Positions 1 to 5,121 of a DNA stretch of 5,121 bases are shown in pieces. A model generated the notes under the pieces. That model made no database searches. It saw nothing but the letters and a program-made list of their open reading frames with translations, and was not told the origin of the DNA. Source of the stretch: Desulfobacterales bacterium (lineage in GTDB: Bacteria > Desulfobacterota > Desulfobacteria > Desulfobacterales > Desulfosalsimonadaceae). Every line of letters starts with the position of its first letter. Positions within the stretch are counted from its first letter, which is position 1. Location of the stretch: the NCBI GenBank assembly GCA_007135795.1, contig SLIE01000350.1, positions 1-5,121 on the forward strand, in the 5' to 3' direction. Position numbers and translations under genes: made by a program.

Positions 1-15
1 ATAGACGCTTTATTG

Positions 16-1002
16 TCACATTACAATGGTTTCTTTTATTCGATGCCATCCGTCATCTGAAATTTTTGCGCCAATTAGCTGGCAAACTTCATAACCGCAG
101 CATGAGCCAAGCGCACCGCTTTGTTCAAGGCTCATACCATTTACCAGGCCAAAAAGAAACCCTGATGCCCAAAGATCGCCGGCACCGGTTGTGTCCACCG
201 CAACCCCGTTCCCCATTCCCTTTATTACGACAACCTCGCCGTTTCCTGAAATAAGACTTCCCCGGGCACCGATTTTCAATACGGCAATCTCCACATCTTT
301 TGCCAATATTCCCAGAGCCTTTGCCTCGTCCCGCTCCCCGGTAAAAGCAAGCGCTTCATCCTCGTTTGCGATCAGGATATCAATATATTCGGCCACGATT
401 AAATCCAGCAGATCTTTCGATTCTTCAACCACATTAAAGCTGGCAAGATCAAGGCTTATTTTCGCGCCTTGTGCCTTGGCCGCCTTTAATACCGCATCCA
501 TGAGCTCGCGGTTAAACAACAGGTAACCTTCCACGTGAACAATGGCGGCGTCCCGGAAGCACTCAGGTGAGATTTCATCCGGGGTCATTGATGCAGCCGC
601 TCCCAGGTAAGTAAACATGGTACGTTGGGCATCCGGTGTGACCACTGACAGGACGCGTCCCGTGGGATCGTCGGATTCCAACATTTCAGGCTCTACCCCA
701 TGGGCGATGAGATCCTTTTCATACGCCATGCCGAGGCTGTCTTTACCACGCTTCCCGATAAAACGGGCCTGGCCTCCGAGATCGCCGACCCCTATAACCG
801 TGTTGCACGCCGACCCACCCGGGACCACTGCGTTGGCTCCGGTTGTAAGTTCAATGAGCCGATCGATCTCGCTTGCTTCCACCAGGGTCATCCCCCCTTT
901 TGCTGCCCCGGCGGCACTTAAAAATGCGTCTTCTTCCTGTGCCAGTATGTCAACAAGCGCGGAACCGACTCCCACGATTAATTTTCTATTTTTAAAATCC
1001 AT
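16..1002 (-). CDS. PfkB-family carbohydrate/nucleoside kinase, adenosine kinase-like
   Basis: A complete 328-residue ribokinase-fold (PfkB) kinase, expected to be cytoplasmic and to transfer the ATP gamma-phosphate to a hydroxymethyl group of a sugar or nucleoside. Visible motifs are the N-terminal strand KLIVGVGSALVDIL (7-20), the substrate-side glycine motif PGGSACNT (61-68), the lid-region stretch around QRTMFTYLGAA (126-136), the NxxE metal/phosphate motif NEDE (213-216), KIGARGS (243-249), and the C-terminal signature DTTGAGD (270-276), whose final Asp276 is the catalytic base with GAG forming the anion hole. The QRTMFTYLGAA segment and the late GYEVCQLIGAK stretch (303-313) resemble bacterial proteins annotated as adenosine kinase, so adenosine is the favoured substrate, but ribokinase- or fructokinase-like specificity cannot be excluded. 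The ATG start at 1002 has an AAGGA-type ribosome site at 1008-1012 and puts the first beta strand where the family expects it. The stop is TGA at 16-18. It follows the SH3 gene by 120 bp, so co-transcription is uncertain. Confidence 0.9.
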   Translation of the reverse strand: MDFKNRKLIVGVGSALVDILAQEEDAFLSAAGAAKGGMTLVEASEIDRLIELTTGANAVVPGGSACNTVIGVGDLGGQARFIGKRGKDSLGMAYEKDLIAHGVEPEMLESDDPTGRVLSVVTPDAQRTMFTYLGAAASMTPDEISPECFRDAAIVHVEGYLLFNRELMDAVLKAAKAQGAKISLDLASFNVVEESKDLLDLIVAEYIDILIANEDEALAFTGERDEAKALGILAKDVEIAVLKIGARGSLISGNGEVVVIKGMGNGVAVDTTGAGDLWASGFLFGLVNGMSLEQSGALGSCCGYEVCQLIGAKISDDGWHRIKETIVM

Positions 1003-1020
1003 TTTCTTCCTTTTTTGATT

Positions 1021-1087
1021 TGATCACGTTAGCAAACGCATCCATAATAATCGATGATGCGTAGAAAAAGACGTGAGTGATCGTTTG
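1021..1087. promoter_or_regulatory. Nested inverted repeats in the leader of the PfkB kinase gene
   Basis: The 120-bp gap upstream of the kinase contains several short inverted repeats. ACGCATC (1036-1042) pairs with GATGCGT (1056-1062) across a 13-nt loop. Outside it, GATCAC (1022-1027) pairs with GTGATC (1077-1082). TCACGT (1024-1029) could instead pair with ACGTGA (1071-1076), and CAAACG (1033-1038) with CGTTTG (1082-1087). The pairings partly exclude one another. There is no U-tract directly after the stem on the minus strand, so it is not an obvious intrinsic terminator of the SH3 gene. It could be an operator or a structured 5' leader; its function is unknown. Confidence 0.3.
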
Positions 1088-1122
1088 TATTTAAGGGTAC
1101 CGAAAAACCGGGAAAGCAAGGT

Positions 1123-1587
1123 TTACCAGACAAGGGATTCATGAATCCAGCCCTTGTCCCCGTCTGCATGTTCTATATGAATCCATGGCCCCCGGCGTTC
1201 AAGAACCTTGAACGGCACGCCGCTTTCGGCCTGAAACCGGATCTCATGATCGGTACCGGGGGAAGTCCGAATATTACATGTTGCACCTGTTGTAATTATC
1301 GTTTCCGTGCTACTGACCAGATCCCGGTGCATCCACCCCCTGGTTTTCTCGAAATCCTCAAAAAAAATCCACTCCCCCTGCCTGGCAACAACTTTCAAAG
1401 GGGTATATTTTTCCATACGCCAAAGCATCGCGTGTTCCGTGCCCGGACCGGAGCGAACATTTGCCGTATTTACCGAGATGGAAAGCCTTTCCTGCGCACT
1501 CACCGTAACGGCTGCCAACATGAAAGAAAATACAACAAGGGCGGGGATAATGTATTTAAGAAACCTTGATTTTTTTACTGAATACAT
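1123..1587 (-). CDS. Exported protein with tandem bacterial SH3 domains
   Basis: A 154-residue protein with a clear Sec signal peptide: a basic N-region (KKSRFLK, 5-11), a hydrophobic core (about 12-29) and a likely signal peptidase I site after VSA (29-31). The mature part is two SH3b repeats, about 36-93 and 96-154. Each carries the hallmark [NV]-[I/V]-R-x-x-P-G-T turn (NVRSGPGT at 43-50, NIRTSPGT at 105-112) and ends in a GW[MI]H motif followed by L-V (84-91 and 146-153). SH3b domains commonly bind peptidoglycan or other envelope ligands, so the protein is probably periplasmic. No catalytic domain (NlpC/P60, amidase) is attached, so an adaptor or binding role is inferred. The single Cys104 in repeat two does not sit in a lipobox, so this is not a lipoprotein. 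The ATG at 1585-1587 is preceded by a strong AGGAGG ribosome site. Its neighbours give no clue to function. Confidence 0.85.
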   Translation of the reverse strand: MYSVKKSRFLKYIIPALVVFSFMLAAVTVSAQERLSISVNTANVRSGPGTEHAMLWRMEKYTPLKVVARQGEWIFFEDFEKTRGWMHRDLVSSTETIITTGATCNIRTSPGTDHEIRFQAESGVPFKVLERRGPWIHIEHADGDKGWIHESLVW

Positions 1588-1593
1588 TGTATT

Positions 1594-1599
1594 CCTCCT
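1594..1599 (-). promoter_or_regulatory. Strong ribosome binding site of the SH3 gene
   Basis: On the minus strand AGGAGG lies 6 nt upstream of the ATG at 1587. It is the best Shine-Dalgarno match in the window and fixes this start. It lies outside the neighbouring fold-back element. Confidence 0.75.
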
Positions 1600-1636
1600 G
1601 AAAAAAAATTAGATGGCGTCGTCAAACGTCGCAACC

Positions 1637-1785
1637 TGACGACTTTGTAAAAAGCTCAAGATCAAGGCTTGCCCAATCCCGAAGAACGCAGCGTATTAAT
1701 TGTACGTGTATGCCTACAAGCCGTAAGCCGCAAATTCGGAGAGATTGTGCGTAACGAAGATTTTGGACTTTTTACGAAGTCGTCA
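1637..1785. repeat. 149-bp imperfect palindrome with terminal inverted repeats (MITE-like fold-back element)
   Basis: The two ends are inverted copies of one another: 1637-1657 begins TGACGACTTTGTAAAAAG, and the reverse complement of 1765-1785 begins TGACGACTTCGTAAAAAG, with 18 of 21 positions identical. The similarity continues inward with gaps: AAGATC against AAAATC, CAATCCCGAA against CAATCTCTCCGAA, then GCAGCG against GCGGC. The whole segment can therefore fold back around about position 1711. It contains no credible ORF. It sits between the stop of the VWA gene and the start of the SH3 gene. I see no convincing target-site duplication directly at the ends. The form fits a non-autonomous transposon remnant or a dispersed palindromic repeat. 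If transcribed it would make a long hairpin that could separate expression of the flanking genes. Copy number cannot be judged from one window. Confidence 0.6.
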
Positions 1786-1812
1786 AGACTGCCATTTACA
1801 ATATAAAACTTC

Positions 1813-3003
1813 TTAAGCGGCCATAAGCCTGGTCACCGCGGATTCAAGCCCGTCAACGCTCAATTCATACATGGGAAAAATCTGGTTGATCATCCCGATC
1901 GACCGGGTATATGGCCACATTCGGGAAGGCAGGGGATTCAGCCATGCATTGGCAGGGAAGGTTTCCGAAAGAAACTGAAGCTGCTCTATGCTTGCCTTGC
2001 CACTTCTCTCGGAGATATATATCGATCCATCCCTTGACATCAACTCATACGGGGCCATGCTGGCATCGCCGACAAAAATCAGCCGCGTTTCCGAATCCAT
2101 ACGCGAAAACTCGATGATCGGTTTTGGTTTTTTATACCGGGCCGGATCTTCCCATACCGTGTCGTAAACAGTATTATGAAAAAAATAGGTTTTCAGATCC
2201 TTGAACTGGGATCGGGCATAATTAAAAAGGGTTTGCACCACCGGTATGTGCGGGTCCATGGAATATCCGCCATTGTCGATTAGCAATATCACTTTGAGAC
2301 GGTCCTTAAGACCGCGATCAAAAACGATTTCTATCTCTCCCGCATTTTTCATGGTTTGATAGATGCTTTCGTCGATATTGACCTTGTCCTTGGGTCCCGA
2401 TGGTATCAAGTTCCTGAGTCTTTTCAGCGCTTCAGTCATGGAGGAGGGCGTCAAAGGACCACTGCGTGAATAATCCTTGTACCTTCGCTCATTGGCGACC
2501 TTGACCGCGGACTTGTTCCGGGACTCGCCGCCAACACGCATCCCACCCGGGTGATATCCGGAATGTCCCACCGGCGAGGTACCCCCCGTTCCGATCCACT
2601 TGTTTCCGCCATCATGGCGCTCGGTCTGTTCCTTAAGCCGTTCCTTGAAATACTCGAGGAGTTCATCGGGCGTCATTTTACTCAGTTCTTTTTCATCGGC
2701 TCCTAGGGCACGGGCCACTGATTCCGGATCGGTGAGCCACTGATCGAGCAAGGCTTTCGCAATATCGTCGATTTCAAACCCTTCTTCCGGCGGAAGCTCC
2801 GCACCTTCGAAAAAATGGGCAAAAATCCGGTCAAAGAGATCAAAATGACGCTCACTTTTCACCAGTATGGTCCGTGAACCAATATAAAAATCCGAAAGCG
2901 ACAAAATCACTTTCTGCTCAAGCGCCCTTTGCAGGAGTAGAAAAGAGGTGGGTGTCACCGGAATGCCGGAATCTTTCAATTTGTAAAAAAAATCAATAAA
3001 CAT
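1813..3003 (-). CDS. CoxE-like protein with C-terminal von Willebrand factor A domain
   Basis: A 396-residue cytoplasmic protein of the CoxE-like VWA family (COG3552 type), the usual partner of a MoxR ATPase. The N-terminal half (about 1-130) is helical, starting FIDFFYKLKDSGIPVTP, typical of this family. A Gly-rich segment at 132-159 contains WIGTGGTSPVG, which I recognise as a family signature. A basic linker (161-182) follows. The VWA domain runs from about 236 to the end: the strand KVILLID (237-243), the metal-site loop D243-N-G-G-Y-S-M249, FFHN (274-277) and the VGDAS loop (311-315) with Asp313. There is no signal peptide or membrane segment. The metal-site motif deviates from the canonical DxSxS. 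The ATG at 3003 has a GGAG ribosome site at 3009-3012. It lies 36 bp downstream of the ATPase gene, so an operon is very likely. By analogy with CoxD/CoxE and NorQ/NorD, it would tether the ATPase to a client complex during maturation; the client is unknown. Confidence 0.87.
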   Translation of the reverse strand: MFIDFFYKLKDSGIPVTPTSFLLLQRALEQKVILSLSDFYIGSRTILVKSERHFDLFDRIFAHFFEGAELPPEEGFEIDDIAKALLDQWLTDPESVARALGADEKELSKMTPDELLEYFKERLKEQTERHDGGNKWIGTGGTSPVGHSGYHPGGMRVGGESRNKSAVKVANERRYKDYSRSGPLTPSSMTEALKRLRNLIPSGPKDKVNIDESIYQTMKNAGEIEIVFDRGLKDRLKVILLIDNGGYSMDPHIPVVQTLFNYARSQFKDLKTYFFHNTVYDTVWEDPARYKKPKPIIEFSRMDSETRLIFVGDASMAPYELMSRDGSIYISERSGKASIEQLQFLSETFPANAWLNPLPSRMWPYTRSIGMINQIFPMYELSVDGLESAVTRLMAA

Positions 3004-3039
3004 ATTTACTCCATGCCTCGGCCTTCAACAGAACCCTTG

Positions 3040-3894
3040 CTAAAACAATCGCTTGCGCCCGGTGGAATTTGCCGCCACCATATAATCCTGGCTCTTTTTA
3101 AACAAAACGCCCAAATATGGGACATCCCCTTTTGCCAGTTGCTTGGGCTTGAAATCAGGATCCGCTGAAAGGGCTCTTATCCAGTTGATCAATTCCCTTG
3201 TTGCCGGCTTTTTTTCCACCACGTCGATTTCCCGCAACTTGTAGAACATATCAATGGCGGCTTCCATAATATTTGTGTCGATATCCGGAAAATGAACATA
3301 AATGATCTTCCGCATCATCTTGGGGTCGGGAAACGCGATGTGATGAAAGTTGCATCGGCCCAGAAAAGGATCGGAAAGATCCTTTTTCGCGTTTGAGGTA
3401 ATGATAATGACCGGGCGGTGTATTGTCCGCAAGGTTTTATCCGTCTCGATAATGTCGAATTCCATTTGGTCGAGCACGTCGAGCATGTCATCTTGAAAAT
3501 CGGTATCCGCCTTGTCTATTTCGTCAATCAATAATACCGTGCGATATTGTGCCGTAAACGCCTGCCCGATCTTGCCCATTTTGATATATTCTTCAATATC
3601 CGAGACGTTTCGCGCGGAATCGCCAAAACGGGAGTCGTTCAGACGGGTCAGCGTGTCGTACTGGTAGAGGGCTTCGACCAGCTTCATGTTGGACTTTACA
3701 TTCAACACGATCAACGGCATATTCAGACTCTCTGCGATCGCATGGGCAAGCATTGTTTTACCTGTTCCCGGCTCTCCCTTGAGCAGCAGCGGCATTTCAA
3801 GCGCCATGGAAATATTGACGACCTTTGCCAATTCCTCGTCAAGTACGTATCGCTTACCCCCGGTAAAACCCTTTATATCTTTTTTTTCAAACAT
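3040..3894 (-). CDS. MoxR-family AAA+ ATPase
   Basis: A 284-residue single-domain AAA+ ATPase of the MoxR type, cytoplasmic, expected to form rings that remodel or mature a client complex using ATP. Numbered from the ATG at 3894, the motifs are Walker A GEPGTGKT (40-47, Lys46), Walker B LLIDEID (121-127, Asp124/Glu125), sensor 1 ITSN with Asn168, a likely arginine finger in DPFLGRCNFH (Arg180), and sensor 2 in KPATREL (Arg233). Length and motif spacing suit the short MoxR/CoxD/NorQ-like group. An in-frame TTG nine bases upstream (3901-3903) could add MLN. I prefer the ATG because AAAGG at 3906-3910 is 11 nt from it but only 2 nt from the TTG. The VWA partner follows directly, and this arrangement defines the MoxR plus VWA module. 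It is separated from the upstream methyltransferase by 135 bp containing a candidate promoter, so it may head its own operon. Confidence 0.9.
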   Translation of the reverse strand: MFEKKDIKGFTGGKRYVLDEELAKVVNISMALEMPLLLKGEPGTGKTMLAHAIAESLNMPLIVLNVKSNMKLVEALYQYDTLTRLNDSRFGDSARNVSDIEEYIKMGKIGQAFTAQYRTVLLIDEIDKADTDFQDDMLDVLDQMEFDIIETDKTLRTIHRPVIIITSNAKKDLSDPFLGRCNFHHIAFPDPKMMRKIIYVHFPDIDTNIMEAAIDMFYKLREIDVVEKKPATRELINWIRALSADPDFKPKQLAKGDVPYLGVLFKKSQDYMVAANSTGRKRLF

Positions 3895-3907
3895 ATTCAG
3901 CAATGCC

Positions 3908-3937
3908 TTTGGTTATTCAATTATAAGTTTGGTTATT
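3908..3937 (-). promoter_or_regulatory. Candidate -10 box flanked by a 10-bp direct repeat, upstream of the MoxR/VWA operon
   Basis: On the minus strand a perfect TATAAT (3920-3925) lies about 25 bp before the ATPase ATG. The -35 region is poor (TTCGTT at a 16-bp spacer at best). The sequence AATAACCAAA occurs twice in the same orientation, at 3928-3937 and 3908-3917, one copy on each side of the TATAAT. The repeats are 20 bp apart start to start, close to two helical turns, as expected for tandem regulator sites on one DNA face. A weak -35 with flanking repeats would fit a regulated promoter. The repeat could be chance in AT-rich spacer DNA. Confidence 0.3.
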
Positions 3938-4029
3938 AATCAACGAAGATCAGGCTTAGAAGCCCATTGATTTAAAATATCTTGCAATTTTTGGCAAATG
4001 GAGTCCCGCGCACCCAAAGATATGTGCGA

Positions 4030-5094
4030 TCACTTGCGAATACGAGCCGAAATTTCCCTGTTCATCCGAATGACTTTTTCCGCCTGGGGCAACGATAGTG
4101 ACCCTGTTCCGCAACTGGGCGTAATAAGTGATTGTGCCACCATTTTTTCCCGATCTATTCCCATATCGACAATCTTTGCGGCGCATTCTTCCCAGAGGTT
4201 GTAAAGCGAATCGGTACTCTCCTTTTCAATCACTTCCGGATCACCCGTCGGAACGATACCCCAGGCAAGGAGGCCTCCTTTATCCATAAAGCTTTTTACC
4301 TGATTTGTGTAAATCGCAAACTTGTCAAAATAGGAGTAGGCGTCAAAGCTTACAATATCAGCAGATGATTCCAGTATGATGGACCATTCCGAATTCGCAC
4401 AAACATGAACACCGGTAAGCCCCCCTTCTTCATGGACGGCGGCCATAACTTCCTCCAGGGCTGCATCGATCTCTTCCCTGGATACGCTGATAAAGGCAGA
4501 CGAGCCAAAACCGGCCAGGGCAGGTTCGTCCAGAAAGATAATCACCGGCACCCCGAATTTTTTCAACTGACGCACCTGCCAACGGGCTTTCATGGCGATA
4601 AGCTTTATGGCGACATCCCGAAGCTGATCATTGTAAAAAATCGCCCGGCCCCGTTCATCCACCAGCCCCGTGGAAAAGGTAAAAGGGCCCGTAACCTGCC
4701 CCTTCACAGCAACTGGTGATTTTATAAGACCCTTATACTCCCGCATAAAAAGATGAAAACCGGGCGCAACGGTATCGGAAAGAGAAAAACGAGAGCTTTC
4801 AATATCCATCTGTTCTTCGGTCACTGCCATATATTCTTCATAAAAGGATAACAGTTCCTCGTCAAAGCGCGCTGTTGATGAATCAATGATCAGTTTTTCG
4901 CCCGATGTATCCAGACCAGGCATACCAGGTGCAAATTGTTCCACCATCCCTTCATTCTTATTATGCGGCAACTGTATCCATATCGGAATCTCCGGGGTGT
5001 AATCCATCATAATCCGGATCGCCTGGTCATGGTCCTGCAACGGCAGACTGCCGATCCATGCGGGTAATGCGTTGGGTAAAAAATTCGGTTTCAT
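4030..5094 (-). CDS. Single-barrel MetE/UROD-superfamily methyltransferase (methionine synthase-like)
   Basis: A 354-residue cytoplasmic protein that matches the C-terminal, catalytic barrel of cobalamin-independent methionine synthase. At less than half the length of full MetE (about 750 residues) it lacks the N-terminal barrel. Numbered from the ATG at 5094, visible motifs are LPAWIGSLP (10-18), the barrel stretch KGQVTGPF (131-138), FLDEPAL (187-193) with Glu190, the zinc-ligand pair H230-V-C232, Asp251 in VSFDAYSY where MetE has a Glu ligand, and Cys328 in ITPSCGTGS. The zinc site for activating a thiol such as homocysteine is therefore largely kept. Single-barrel relatives include folate-independent methionine synthases that take the methyl group from a corrinoid protein, and this is the leading hypothesis. 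A methyltransferase for another thiol is possible. The start is the ATG at 5092-5094 rather than the TTG at 5098-5100, because GAGG at 5103-5106 is 8 nt from the ATG and only 2 nt from the TTG. The stop is TGA at 4030-4032. Confidence 0.85.
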   Translation of the reverse strand: MKPNFLPNALPAWIGSLPLQDHDQAIRIMMDYTPEIPIWIQLPHNKNEGMVEQFAPGMPGLDTSGEKLIIDSSTARFDEELLSFYEEYMAVTEEQMDIESSRFSLSDTVAPGFHLFMREYKGLIKSPVAVKGQVTGPFTFSTGLVDERGRAIFYNDQLRDVAIKLIAMKARWQVRQLKKFGVPVIIFLDEPALAGFGSSAFISVSREEIDAALEEVMAAVHEEGGLTGVHVCANSEWSIILESSADIVSFDAYSYFDKFAIYTNQVKSFMDKGGLLAWGIVPTGDPEVIEKESTDSLYNLWEECAAKIVDMGIDREKMVAQSLITPSCGTGSLSLPQAEKVIRMNREISARIRK

Positions 5095-5102
5095 TATCAA
5101 AA

Positions 5103-5106
5103 CCTC
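5103..5106 (-). promoter_or_regulatory. Ribosome binding site deciding the methyltransferase start
   Basis: GAGG on the minus strand, 8 nt before the ATG at 5094. It would be only 2 nt from the alternative in-frame TTG at 5100, so it supports the ATG. The window ends 15 bases further upstream, so no promoter can be assessed. Confidence 0.6.
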
Positions 5107-5121
5107 GCTATCCTGATGCTC

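Noticed and set aside
191..1018. Plus-strand open frames opposite the PfkB kinase
   Set aside because: They are antisense shadows of a gene with complete family motifs. Their translations are Ser/Pro/Arg-rich with no domain.
1767..1782. Small hairpin GACTT-CGTAAA-AAGTC read as a terminator for the VWA gene
   Set aside because: The stem is AT-rich with 5 bp and no U-run follows on the minus strand. It is better explained as internal symmetry of the element's terminal repeat.
1637..1785. CRISPR repeat or attachment site at the inverted repeats
   Set aside because: There are only two copies, in inverted orientation, with no spacers, no cas gene, no tRNA and no integrase in view.
3895..3903. 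Longer form of the MoxR ATPase starting at TTG 3903 (extra MLN)
   Set aside because: The only ribosome-site-like sequence, AAAGG at 3906-3910, is 2 nt from the TTG, too close to work, and 11 nt from the ATG at 3894. The extra three residues add no conserved sequence.
3995..4032. Possible terminator after the methyltransferase gene (CGCAC ... GTGCG on the minus strand)
   Set aside because: The stem is only 5 bp with a 10-nt loop, and no U-tract follows directly, so it does not meet the form of an intrinsic terminator.
3956..4186. 76-codon minus-strand reading frame overlapping the end of the methyltransferase gene
   Set aside because: Mostly an alternate-frame shadow of the methyltransferase, with no ribosome site and no recognisable domain. 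Its tail in the spacer is too short to judge.
5095..5100. Longer form of the methyltransferase starting at TTG 5100
   Set aside because: GAGG at 5103-5106 is spaced correctly (8 nt) for the ATG at 5094 and only 2 nt from the TTG.

Overview
The window holds five protein genes, all on the minus strand, so transcription runs from the right edge to the left. Base composition is mid-GC. The protein styles (a short MetE-like methyltransferase, a MoxR/CoxE pair, an adenosine-kinase-like PfkB enzyme) suggest an anaerobic Desulfobacterota bacterium, probably near Desulfobacterales. That placement is inferred from family resemblance; no rRNA or other marker is present.

In transcription order: (1) 5094-4030, a single-barrel MetE/UROD-superfamily methyltransferase with visible zinc ligands, probably a folate-independent methionine synthase or a related corrinoid-linked methyltransferase. 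(2) A 135-bp gap with a candidate -10 box flanked by a 10-bp direct repeat. (3) 3894-3040, a MoxR-type AAA+ ATPase. (4) 3003-1813, a CoxE-like protein with a C-terminal von Willebrand A domain. Genes 3 and 4 form the classic ATPase plus VWA adaptor pair and are very likely co-transcribed (36 bp apart). (5) A 225-bp gap, most of which is a 149-bp imperfect palindrome with about 21-bp terminal inverted repeats, resembling a MITE or dispersed fold-back repeat. (6) 1587-1123, a small exported protein with two bacterial SH3 domains. (7) A 120-bp gap with nested inverted repeats. (8) 1002-16, a PfkB-family kinase of the adenosine kinase type, complete at the left edge.

The MoxR/VWA pair probably remodels or matures a client complex that is not visible here. 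The methyltransferase and the adenosine-kinase-like enzyme could both serve the methionine/SAM cycle (methionine synthesis at one end, adenosine salvage after SAH cleavage at the other), but unrelated genes separate them, so the link is only suggestive. I see no phage, CRISPR, tRNA or rRNA signal. The least-explained DNA is the fold-back element at 1637-1785. The most interesting protein features are the altered metal-site motif of the VWA protein and the Asp-for-Glu zinc site of the methyltransferase.
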